Shown here: positions 6,638 to 12,526 of the stretch, one piece after another | Layout of the letters: each line of letters opens with the position of its first letter | How positions within the stretch are numbered: position 1 is the stretch's first letter | Notes under the pieces: generated by a model | The model's database searches: none | Told to the model about the DNA's origin: nothing | Seen by the model: the letters and a program-made list of their open reading frames with translations, nothing else | From: AC-32 sp038236705 | Lineage (GTDB): Bacteria; Actinomycetota; Thermoleophilia; Gaiellales; Gaiellaceae | Direction: 5' to 3' | Length of the DNA: 19,604 nt | Assembly (NCBI GenBank): GCA_038236705.1 | Contig: JBBRZN010000041.1 | Span: 1-19,604 of the forward strand | Position numbers and translations under genes: made by a program

Positions 6638-7482
6638 CCGGGCCGGACGGCCGGCTCCCGTTTCGCGAGTACGCGACGTGGTACCAGGTCGTCGGCGACG
6701 ACGAGGAGCCGGGTCGCGTCCCGCTGCTCGCTCTGCACGGTGGGCCCGGCGGCTCGCACGATCCGCTCGAGGGGCTCGGGGCCCTGGCGGAGCAGGGCCG
6801 GCGCGTCGTCTTCTACGACCAGCTCGGCGGGGGTGACTCGGACAAGCCGGACGACCCGTCGCTCTGGACGGTCGAGACCTTTCTCGGGCAGCTCCGCTCG
6901 GTGCGCGACGGCCTCGGGCTCGAGCGGTTGCACCTCTTCGGCTCCTCCTGGGGCGGGATGCTGGCGCTCGAGTACGCGGTCACCCAGCCGGTGGGTCTCA
7001 CCAGCCTCGTTCTCAACTCGACGCCGACAAGCGCACCGCGCTGGGCGGAGGAGACGCGGCGGTTGCACGACGAGCTGCCGCCCGGGCTCGACGAGAAGGC
7101 GGCCCAGCAGGAGTTCTGGCGGCGGCACATCTGCCGCATCGAGCCCGAGCCCGAGGCGCTCGGACGCACGCGCGCGAAGTTCGGGACGCAGGTCTACGAG
7201 ACGATGTGGGGCCCGAACGAGTTCACCGTCACCGGCACGCTCAAGGACTGGGACGTGGTCGACCGGCTCGGCGAGATCGAGGTTCCGACGCTGATCACCT
7301 CGGGCCGCTACGACGAGTGCACTCCGGCGCTGGTCGAGCCCTTGCACCAGGGCATCGCCGGCTCCGAGTGGGTGTTCTTCGAGGAGAGCTCGCACACCTC
7401 GCTGCTGGAGGAGCCGGAGCGCTACCTCGAGGTGATCGGCGGCTTCCTCGAACGGGTCGAGGCTAGACCAGCGCCTGAATAG
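6634..7482 (+). CDS. Alpha/beta hydrolase, proline iminopeptidase (S33) family
   Basis: 282 residues. HGGPGGSHD (35-43) is the oxyanion/HGGPG motif and YDQLGGGDSDKPDD (61-74) is typical of proline iminopeptidases and related amino-acid amidases. GSSWGG (103-108) contains nucleophile Ser105, GRYDECTP (225-232) the acid Asp227 and SSHTS (252-256) the base His254. It probably removes N-terminal proline or small residues from short peptides, in the cytoplasm, as no signal peptide is present. The substrate could equally be an amino-acid amide. The GTG at 6634 overlaps the stop of the AAA+ gene and is preferred to a TTG 15 nt upstream. The last 20 nt overlap the convergent TauE/SafE gene. Confidence 0.88.
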   Translation: MTGPDGRLPFREYATWYQVVGDDEEPGRVPLLALHGGPGGSHDPLEGLGALAEQGRRVVFYDQLGGGDSDKPDDPSLWTVETFLGQLRSVRDGLGLERLHLFGSSWGGMLALEYAVTQPVGLTSLVLNSTPTSAPRWAEETRRLHDELPPGLDEKAAQQEFWRRHICRIEPEPEALGRTRAKFGTQVYETMWGPNEFTVTGTLKDWDVVDRLGEIEVPTLITSGRYDECTPALVEPLHQGIAGSEWVFFEESSHTSLLEEPERYLEVIGGFLERVEARPAPE

Positions 7483-8212
7483 CCGCCGCCGTCCCGGCCA
7501 CGAGCAGCACCGCGCCGATCGCCTGGACGAGCGCGCGGTCCGAGAGGCGGCCGGTGAGGCGGGCCCCGATCAGCGCGCCAGGGACCGAGGCGGCGCCGCC
7601 GACGAGGATCAGTCGCCAGTCGGGAGCCGCCGAGGGCAGGTGCCCGGCAAGCCCGGCGATTCCGACACAAACTCCGACGGCGAGGTTCGTCCCGACCGCG
7701 CGGGCCGGGGGCTCGCCGACGAGCCGCAGCAGCGCGGGCATCCGCAGCGAACCGAGGATCAGACCGACGAAGCCGCCGAGCAGGCCGATGACAGCGCCCG
7801 AGAGGATGGCGGCACCGACGTGCGGACCCTCGCGCGTCCGGGCCGGGGCCGGCCGGCGGAAGAGGAGGTCGAGCCCGCTGTAGAGGAGCACCGCGGCGAT
7901 CGCCAGTAGGAGCGCCGTCTCGGAGACCCGTCCCGAGAGGTAGCCGCCGGCGAGCGCACCCACGATCGAGGGCGGCGCCATCCAGCCGAACAGCCGCCAA
8001 TTGATCCGTCCCGCGCGCACGTGGGTCGTCGCGGCGGTCGCCGCCGCGATTCCCGAGACCGCAATGTTCGCCCCGCCCGCCGCGGCGGGCGACGAGGCCG
8101 CCGCAACGAAAAGCGGCAGGCGCAGGTTCCCGAGCACCAGGCCCACGGCACCGCCGGCGACCGCCACAACGAACGACCAGACGGCGACCGCGATCAGCTC
8201 GAGCTCGCTCAT
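7463..8212 (-). CDS. TauE/SafE-family membrane permease
   Basis: 249 residues and almost entirely hydrophobic, with about eight membrane segments. The two halves repeat each other: GAVGLVLGNLRLPLF near residue 20 and GGFVGLILGSLRMPALLRLV near residue 140, each followed by a GG/GTNxAV motif (GGANIAVSGIAAATAA; AVGTNLAVGVCVG). This internal duplication is the hallmark of the TauE/SafE family, whose members export sulfite, sulfoacetate or related organic anions. The substrate cannot be told here. I chose the ATG at 8212 rather than an upstream start at 8362: the extra residues are Arg-rich and would span the RTX gene's terminator hairpin, and TAAGGT lies 7 nt before this ATG. It is convergent with the hydrolase, with a 20-nt overlap. 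Confidence 0.85.
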   Translation of the reverse strand: MSELELIAVAVWSFVVAVAGGAVGLVLGNLRLPLFVAAASSPAAAGGANIAVSGIAAATAATTHVRAGRINWRLFGWMAPPSIVGALAGGYLSGRVSETALLLAIAAVLLYSGLDLLFRRPAPARTREGPHVGAAILSGAVIGLLGGFVGLILGSLRMPALLRLVGEPPARAVGTNLAVGVCVGIAGLAGHLPSAAPDWRLILVGGAASVPGALIGARLTGRLSDRALVQAIGAVLLVAGTAAAIQALV

Positions 8213-8219
8213 CGGCGCG

Positions 8220-8225
8220 ACCTTA
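8220..8225 (-). promoter_or_regulatory. -10 box of a probable leaderless promoter (TauE/SafE gene)
   Basis: On the minus strand TAAGGT lies 7 bases before the ATG at 8212. It sits directly behind the terminator of the upstream RTX-repeat gene, so the permease appears to be an independent transcript. Confidence 0.5.
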
Positions 8226-8226
8226 C

Positions 8227-8259
8227 AAAGGGCGAGGCCCGCCGGTGTGGCGGGCCTCG
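8227..8259 (-). terminator. Intrinsic terminator of the RTX-repeat gene
   Basis: A perfect 11-bp stem (CGAGGCCCGCC, 8233-8243, with GGCGGGCCTCG, 8249-8259) encloses a 5-nt loop. On the minus strand it is followed by CCCTTTGT, a short T-rich tail. It lies 27 nt past the stop codon of the RTX-repeat gene. This is the best intrinsic terminator in the window. Confidence 0.7.
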
Positions 8260-8286
8260 TGAGAGTTACTACCGGGCGGAGGAGAG

Positions 8287-8898
8287 CTAGTCGGAGCCGA
8301 TCGAGACGGTCTTGAGGATCTCGCAATTGACCGTCAGGTCGGACTCGCCGGCGCGAAGCCACGCGACGTCGCGCTCGCCCGCACCGCAGTTCAGCGTGTC
8401 CACCTGGCCGTCGGGGGCGAGCGCGTGCAGGACGTCGTTGCCGTCGCCGCCGTTCTCGCTGTCGATCCCGCGGCCGCCCCAGAGGAAGTCGCGCTCGGGG
8501 CCACCGTTGACGGTGTCGTCGCCCGGGCCGCCGTGGAGCCGATTGGGGCCGGTGTTGCCGGCGTTGAGGGTGTCGTTCCCTTCGCCGCCCCAGATCAGGG
8601 CGCCGTCGTCGCCGGCGCTGAGCACGTCGTTTCCGAGCCCTCCGAAGAGCCGGTCGAACTGGGCTCCGCCGTCGACGGTGTCGTTGCCCCTGCCGGCGTA
8701 GGCGACGTCGTGCCCGTCGCCGGTCGAGACCTGGTCGTTTCCGGCGAAGGCGAGGACAAAGTCGGGCCTGGCCGTGCCGGCGATCACGTCGTCACCGCGC
8801 GTGCCGCGGATGACGTTGAACCAGCGTGCGCCTGCGACGCCGGTCACGGCGAGGCCGAGGCCGAGCGCGAGCGCGAGGAGAATGAGCTTGCGTGCCAT
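8287..8898 (-). CDS. Secreted RTX-type calcium-binding repeat protein
   Basis: 203 residues. The signal peptide is about 1-24 (MARKLILLALALGLGLAVTG, then VAGA). Residues about 30-160 are imperfect RTX/hemolysin-type nonapeptides of the GGxGxDxhx kind: RGTRGDDVIAG, FAGNDQVSTGDG, YAGRGNDTVDGG, FGGLGNDVLSAG, WGGEGNDTLNAG, HGGPGDDTVNGG and GGDGNDVLHA. They should form a Ca2+-binding beta-roll. The C-terminus has two cysteines (Cys171, Cys192), probably a disulfide. It is much shorter than RTX toxins and lacks any enzyme domain, so it is more likely a surface or matrix protein than a toxin. The ATG at 8898 has a strong Shine-Dalgarno sequence (GGAGGT, 8911-8906). It is divergent from the PASTA gene across a 155-bp gap. 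Confidence 0.85.
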   Translation of the reverse strand: MARKLILLALALGLGLAVTGVAGARWFNVIRGTRGDDVIAGTARPDFVLAFAGNDQVSTGDGHDVAYAGRGNDTVDGGAQFDRLFGGLGNDVLSAGDDGALIWGGEGNDTLNAGNTGPNRLHGGPGDDTVNGGPERDFLWGGRGIDSENGGDGNDVLHALAPDGQVDTLNCGAGERDVAWLRAGESDLTVNCEILKTVSIGSD

Positions 8899-9024
8899 GA
8901 CGGATACCTCCGTTAGAGAGCCTGCTTGAGCGCAGTAAACGCGCCGCGGGTTAGGACGCCGTAGGTGAATTGGAAGGATTCTTTGAGGACGAGGTTCGGG
9001 TTTTGCGGTCGGGCGCGGTTCGCG

Positions 9025-9041
9025 TTGCCTGAAAGCGGCAA
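9025..9041 (+). other. Small hairpin upstream of the PASTA gene
   Basis: TTGCC (9025-9029) and GGCAA (9037-9041) form a short stem with a 7-nt loop, ending 2 nt before the Shine-Dalgarno sequence of the PASTA gene. It could modulate translation, but the stem is short. The rest of the 155-bp divergent gap shows no convincing -35/-10 pair in either direction. Confidence 0.2.
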
Positions 9042-9053
9042 TAGGGAGCTGAG

Positions 9054-10385
9054 ATGAGATTCCGACCGCCATTCCGGCGCCGGCCGGCCGCCTCACGCCG
9101 CGTCGCCGAAGCCGAGACGGTCGTCGAGGAAGGGCCTCCCGGCGACGTCGTCGAGGAAGAGGTTCTCGAGCCGCCGCCTCCACCTCCGCCCAGGCCGCTC
9201 GTCTGGCCCTGGCTGCTCGTGCTGCTGCTGCTCGTCGCGGGCGGGCTGGTCGCGCTCTGGCTGCTGACGCGCGACGATGACAAGAAGAGCAGCGCCGTCG
9301 TCGTCCCCAACGTGATCGGACAGCCGCAGTCGGAGGCGGTCGCCCGCGTCGATCGCCGTGGCCTGATCGCGCGTGTCGTGACGAAGCCGAGCGACACTCC
9401 GGCCGGCAAGGTCTTCGCCGAGGAGCCGGGGGCCGGCACTCGGGTCGCCCGCAAGTCGGTCGTGACCCTCTCGGTCTCTGCGGCCAACGTCGTCGCGGTG
9501 CCGAACGTGGTCGGCAAGCCCGCGACGGCCGCGACGATCGACTTGCGCGCGCAGGGCCTGGCGGTGGAGACCTCCAGCGTGGCCTCGAACAAGCCGCGCG
9601 GAACCGTTCTGAGCCAGAGCCCTGCGGCAGGCGCCAAGGTCGCGAAGGGCTCGACGGTCGTGATCCGGATCTCGCGCGGGATGGTGAGCGTTCCGGACGT
9701 GGTGGGCCAGACACGGAACACCGCTGTGGCGGCGATCCGAGCGGCCGGGCTCGTCCCACAGGCTTTCACCGTCCCTTCGGCACAGCCCAAGGGCACGGTT
9801 GTCTCCGAGAGCCCGAAGGGCGGCAAGCGCGTGCCCGGCGGCTCGAAGGTGAGGCTGAACATCTCGAGCGGCCAGGCTTCCGGCGGGGTGCCTCCGCCTC
9901 CTCCGCCCCCGCCTCCGCCACCACCGGCGCCGCCGCCACCACCACCGCCGCCTCCGCCGGGGACGAAGCCGGCGACCGTGACCGTGCCCGACGTCACCGG
10001 GCAGGCACAAGAGGCGGCCCAGCGGAAGCTCAACTCGGCGGGTCTCAAGTCCGGCGTCGTCTACGTGCCATCGGATCAACCGGAGGGGACGGTCGTCTCC
10101 CAGTCGCCGAACGCGGGCACGAAGCAGAAGCGCGGGACGCGGATCCAGCTCAACGCCTCGCTCGGCCCGAGCCCCGGCGAGCAGCGAGCCGTGCCCGACG
10201 TGCTCGGCGAGGATCCAGCCGCCGCCAAGACGAGACTCGAGAGCGCCGGTTTCAAGGTGCAGACGCTGCCGCAGGGCGTGACCGATGCGAGCCAGATCGG
10301 AACCGTCGTGGACGAGCAGCCGGCGGGCGGCAGGCGCGCGCCGGTTGGTACGACCGTGACGATCTACGTCGGGCGCCAGGCCTAG
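9054..10385 (+). CDS. Membrane-anchored protein with five PASTA domains, no kinase domain
   Basis: 443 residues. A basic start is followed by an acidic, Pro-rich cytoplasmic tail (about 15-48), one membrane helix (51-71) and then extracellular repeats. PASTA 1 is about 82-142 (VVPNVIGQPQSEAV), PASTA 2 147-207, PASTA 3 210-271, PASTA 4 308-369 and PASTA 5 379-440. Each starts with VPxVxG and ends with GTxVxLxxS-like strands. A 23-residue stretch that is almost all proline (280-302) separates PASTA 3 from 4. PASTA domains bind uncrosslinked peptidoglycan or muropeptides and usually cap PknB/Stk1-type kinases or class A PBPs. Neither catalytic domain is present, and the cytoplasmic side is only about 50 residues. 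A GGGAG Shine-Dalgarno sequence lies 5 nt before the ATG. A cell-wall sensing or scaffolding role is inferred. Confidence 0.88.
   Translation: MRFRPPFRRRPAASRRVAEAETVVEEGPPGDVVEEEVLEPPPPPPPRPLVWPWLLVLLLLVAGGLVALWLLTRDDDKKSSAVVVPNVIGQPQSEAVARVDRRGLIARVVTKPSDTPAGKVFAEEPGAGTRVARKSVVTLSVSAANVVAVPNVVGKPATAATIDLRAQGLAVETSSVASNKPRGTVLSQSPAAGAKVAKGSTVVIRISRGMVSVPDVVGQTRNTAVAAIRAAGLVPQAFTVPSAQPKGTVVSESPKGGKRVPGGSKVRLNISSGQASGGVPPPPPPPPPPPPAPPPPPPPPPPGTKPATVTVPDVTGQAQEAAQRKLNSAGLKSGVVYVPSDQPEGTVVSQSPNAGTKQKRGTRIQLNASLGPSPGEQRAVPDVLGEDPAAAKTRLESAGFKVQTLPQGVTDASQIGTVVDEQPAGGRRAPVGTTVTIYVGRQA
9891..9962 (+). repeat. Proline-codon tandem repeat inside the PASTA gene
   Basis: A run of CCN codons (CCT, CCG, CCC, CCA), interrupted once by GCG, encodes the poly-proline hinge between PASTA 3 and PASTA 4. 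It is a simple-sequence tract likely to vary in length between strains and to need EF-P for translation. Confidence 0.8.
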
Positions 10386-10390
10386 TTTGA

Positions 10391-10400
10391 GCTAATTAGC
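10391..10400. other. AT-rich palindrome between convergent stop codons
   Basis: GCTAATTAGC is a perfect 10-bp palindrome. It covers the TAA stop of the minus-strand gene (10396-10398) and starts 6 nt after the TAG of the PASTA gene. It is markedly AT-rich for this window. A shared 3'-end signal is possible, but chance is not excluded. Confidence 0.2.
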
Positions 10401-11208
10401 CGGCCTGCTCGCCCTCGACCACGTCCACGGAGACGATCAGGTCGGGGCGAATGAAGCGGCCCGCGTAGAAGGGCCACTGACCCTCGGCCGCGGACGAGAA
10501 CTGCTCGATCACTTCCTGGGCGCCTTCCATCGCAGTGCCGAATTCGCGGAACTCGCCGACCTCGACCCCCTCGCCTTCCCTCAGGCGGACGACGACGCGG
10601 AACTGGCCGCTGCGCTTCGGCGCGAAGAGCTCGTCGAGCTCCGGGGTGGAGACCGGCTCGGGAGCCGGCAAAGCGGCCTCGAACGGATCGTCGGGGAGTC
10701 GAAGCTCTGGCTCCCGGGCGACGATCGACTCCGGTGCGACCTCGGGCTCGACCTGGACCTCGGCCTCGACCGGCTGCGGGGCGAAGAACGCGGCGGGCGC
10801 GATCTCGACCGCAGGCTGGAGCGGGGCCATCGTCTCGGCCGCCGGCTCCGGGGGAGAAAAGTAGTCGATCAGGGGCCCCTCGGCGGGCGCCATTACCGGA
10901 AGGTCGGACTCGGCAGCCGGGGCCTGTTCGGGCTGCTGGGGCTCGGGAGCCGGCGCCACGCTCTCCGGCAGCCGAATGGCCGGGGGAGAAGTCGGAAGAT
11001 CGGAGATGTTCGCGCTCGAGAGCATCGGCACCGACCCGCTGTGGCCCCGCACAACCGGGGGGCTCAACGGAGGCTCCAAGCCCACGCCGATCCCCGCAGT
11101 CATTTCGTGCGTTCCTAGTGCAGACATGTGCCAACCCTTTCCATTGGTTTCACCGGGCTCCCGCAGGAGCTCACGAGCGCGTTCGGCCAGCTCCGGATCC
11201 ACGAGCAT
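10396..11208 (-). CDS. Pro/Glu-rich protein of unknown family with a conserved-looking C-terminal domain
   Basis: 270 residues from the ATG at 11208. Three parts are visible. A short helical N-terminus (MLVDPELAERARELLREPGE) is followed by a long disordered region, about 45-195, rich in Pro, Ala and Glu. A compact alpha/beta C-terminal domain, about 200-265, runs FRVVVRLREGEGVEVGEF, helix GTAMEGAQEVIEQFSSA, then FYAGRFIRPDLIVSVDVVE. No signal peptide or membrane segment is seen. The start is uncertain. The frame stays open upstream (GTG at 11346), and protein-like residues LVRSLSPEL directly precede the ATG, so the real N-terminus may be longer. The ATG at 11127 has a better purine-rich ribosome site (GGAAAGGG). 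The gene ends 10 nt from the PASTA gene, convergently. I do not recognise the family. Confidence 0.7.
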   Translation of the reverse strand: MLVDPELAERARELLREPGETNGKGWHMSALGTHEMTAGIGVGLEPPLSPPVVRGHSGSVPMLSSANISDLPTSPPAIRLPESVAPAPEPQQPEQAPAAESDLPVMAPAEGPLIDYFSPPEPAAETMAPLQPAVEIAPAAFFAPQPVEAEVQVEPEVAPESIVAREPELRLPDDPFEAALPAPEPVSTPELDELFAPKRSGQFRVVVRLREGEGVEVGEFREFGTAMEGAQEVIEQFSSAAEGQWPFYAGRFIRPDLIVSVDVVEGEQAG

Positions 11209-11279
11209 GAGCTCGGGCGAGAGTGAGCGAACGAGGGTTTGATGATCGATGGGACCAATAAAGCCGCAGATTTTTCGTG

Positions 11280-11395
11280 CTACGCCATGCGGGGGAGACC
11301 CGCAGGCGCAGTAAAGGTGACCCGTCTGGGTCGCGGAATCACCCACGAGGGTGATAACCGCGGCGGGCGGCCAATGGTGTGAAAGCCGCCCGCCG
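11280..11395 (-). ncRNA. Candidate structured RNA leader (four consecutive hairpins)
   Basis: Read on the minus strand, four stems follow each other. (1) 11395-11385 with 11371-11361: 11 bp, 13-nt loop. (2) 11362-11332: 5 bp plus 7 bp with a small internal loop and a TCGT tetraloop. (3) 11332-11319: GACCC/GGGTC. (4) 11311-11280: 7 bp plus 6 bp with one bulge and a 5-nt TCTCC loop. In stem 4 one position is a G-U pair on the minus strand but an A-C mismatch on the plus strand, favouring a minus-strand RNA. It lies just upstream of the Pro/Glu-rich gene. It does not match riboswitch consensus features I can recall (c-di-GMP-I, c-di-AMP, TPP, cobalamin, fluoride). Alternatively stem 1 is the terminator of the lamin-tail gene and the rest is coding. 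Confidence 0.4.
11361..11395 (-). terminator. Strong GC hairpin after the lamin-tail gene
   Basis: An 11-bp perfect stem (CGGCGGGCGGC, 11361-11371, with GCCGCCCGCCG, 11385-11395) has a 13-nt loop and lies 21 nt past the stop of the minus-strand lamin-tail gene. No T-run follows on the minus strand, and on the plus strand a weak TTTCCTT follows at a distance. It could terminate or attenuate transcription, or be the first stem of the structured leader. Confidence 0.4.
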
Positions 11396-11416
11396 AGCCG
11401 GTTTCCTTGGGCCCCT

Positions 11417-12427
11417 CTAGTGGTTCGAGCTCCCAGGAGTGGGGCTTGCGCTGACGGAGAAGTCCGCCGCGTTGTCGTTCGTGTCGTGCCCGTCCGGAAG
11501 CCGGATCGCGCTGCTCCCGGGCGCAGCGGTTGCCGGCGGAGCCGAGGCCGGATGGCCCTCGACGAAGGCGTTGACCGCGTCTCCGTAGCCCACCGAATCG
11601 AGGGTCGCGCCCGCCGAATCGCGGATGGCGATGCCGCCGCCCGTGGCCGCGAGGGCCGTTGAGAAGCTCTGGTCAGGAGGTCGTGCGCCCGCGTAGGCGC
11701 TGCCGCCGAACAGGTAGAAGCCGCCGCTCGCAAGAGTCGTTCCGGCCGGAACCGTGGCGAGCGTGACGTCGCTGATGCCCGCCGCTGAGCGGTAGGCGAG
11801 CCGGAAACCGCCGATATCCGCGGCCGCCGTACCTGTGTTCACGATCTCGACGAACTCGTTCGCCGCCGCGCCGGTCGAGCCGGTCATCAGCTCGTTCACC
11901 AGGGCAGAGGTGCCGCCGCCACCGGAGCTTCCGCAGGTGATGGTCGCGACGCCGCTCGCGTCGTAGGTCAGTGCGACCGTTCCCGCCTGGCCACCCGCAT
12001 GGCAGCCGATGCCGTTCAGGCTCTCGAGTGCGCTGAGAGCCGGCCCGGCCGGCCCTTGCGGCCCGGTCCCGCCGGCTCGGCCGGCGGGACCTGCCGCGCC
12101 GGTTGCGCCACGATCGCCCGCGTCGCCCTTCGGGCCGGCCGCTCCGGCCGGCCCCGGTGCACCGGCCGGCCCGGTGGCGCCGGCCGGCCCCGCCGGCCCT
12201 GGCGGCCCGGCCGGTCCCTGCGCGTTCCAGGTGAGCGGGAGCTCGTTCCGGCGGCACGAGGCGGCGGCGGCGGCGACGACCCGCACGCGGCCGTCCTTCT
12301 TCTTCACGCACGCGTTGATGACGGCGTTGGAGGGCCGACGGCCATTCGGCTGGGCGGCCAGCGCGACGCCGGCAACCAGCGCCAGCGGTAGCACGACCAG
12401 CAGCAGGCGTCTTCGGGGAAGGCGCAT
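11417..12427 (-). CDS. Secreted collagen-like protein with C-terminal lamin-tail domain
   Basis: 336 residues. A signal peptide (about 1-25: Arg-rich start, then LLLVVLPLALVAGVALA) is followed by a short two-cysteine module (Cys40, Cys58; INACVKKKDGRVRVV to SCRRNELPLTWNAQG). Residues about 71-129 are collagen-type Gly-X-Y triplets (GPAGPPGPAGPAGATGPAGA and onward, with GPKGDAGDRG inside). A linker with Cys142 and Cys165 leads to a lamin-tail domain, about 174-325: LVNELMTGSTGAAANEFVEI, GGFRLAYR, GTTLASGGFYLFGG, SVGYGD, SSAIRLPDGHDTNDNAADF. It is probably a trimeric extracellular stalk carrying an LTD head. The ATG at 12427 has the Shine-Dalgarno sequence GAGGAG 6 nt upstream and lies where the signal peptide begins. 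It is 99 bp downstream of uppP, with a hairpin between. Confidence 0.88.
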   Translation of the reverse strand: MRLPRRRLLLVVLPLALVAGVALAAQPNGRRPSNAVINACVKKKDGRVRVVAAAAASCRRNELPLTWNAQGPAGPPGPAGPAGATGPAGAPGPAGAAGPKGDAGDRGATGAAGPAGRAGGTGPQGPAGPALSALESLNGIGCHAGGQAGTVALTYDASGVATITCGSSGGGGTSALVNELMTGSTGAAANEFVEIVNTGTAAADIGGFRLAYRSAAGISDVTLATVPAGTTLASGGFYLFGGSAYAGARPPDQSFSTALAATGGGIAIRDSAGATLDSVGYGDAVNAFVEGHPASAPPATAAPGSSAIRLPDGHDTNDNAADFSVSASPTPGSSNH

Positions 12428-12489
12428 GTGAATCTCCTCTCGTTCGGTTTCGACCACGGATACCGGCGGCCGAGGCGAGGAACCAGGGC

Positions 12490-12513
12490 GCGTGCGCCTT
12501 CCGGCACGCTTTT
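12490..12513. terminator. Terminator-like hairpin between uppP and the lamin-tail gene
   Basis: GCGTG (12490-12494) pairs with CACGC (12505-12509) around an inner CC/GG pair. The TTTT run that follows is on the plus strand, so the best orientation would stop plus-strand (antisense) transcripts. On the minus strand it lies about 18 nt after the uppP stop but lacks a T-tail. Confidence 0.3.
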
Positions 12514-12526
12514 GTCTCGGCTTCGT

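Noticed and set aside
8899..9759. N-terminal extension of the RTX-repeat gene across the PASTA gene
   Set aside because: It is antisense to real PASTA coding and Arg/Pro-rich. A strong Shine-Dalgarno sequence and signal peptide mark the start at 8898.
8951..10048. Minus-strand open frame with a long Gly run opposite the PASTA gene
   Set aside because: The poly-Gly is simply the complement of the poly-proline codons of the PASTA protein.
11240..11400. Known riboswitch classes (c-di-GMP-I, c-di-AMP/ydaO, TPP, cobalamin, fluoride)
   Set aside because: The hallmark conserved bases of these classes as I recall them are not present on either strand. The region was kept only as an unclassified structured candidate.
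12020..12225. Repetitive GGCCGG-rich DNA that might be a CRISPR or other repeat array
   Set aside because: The period follows Gly-X-Y triplets of the collagen-like domain. There are no uniform repeats with unique spacers.
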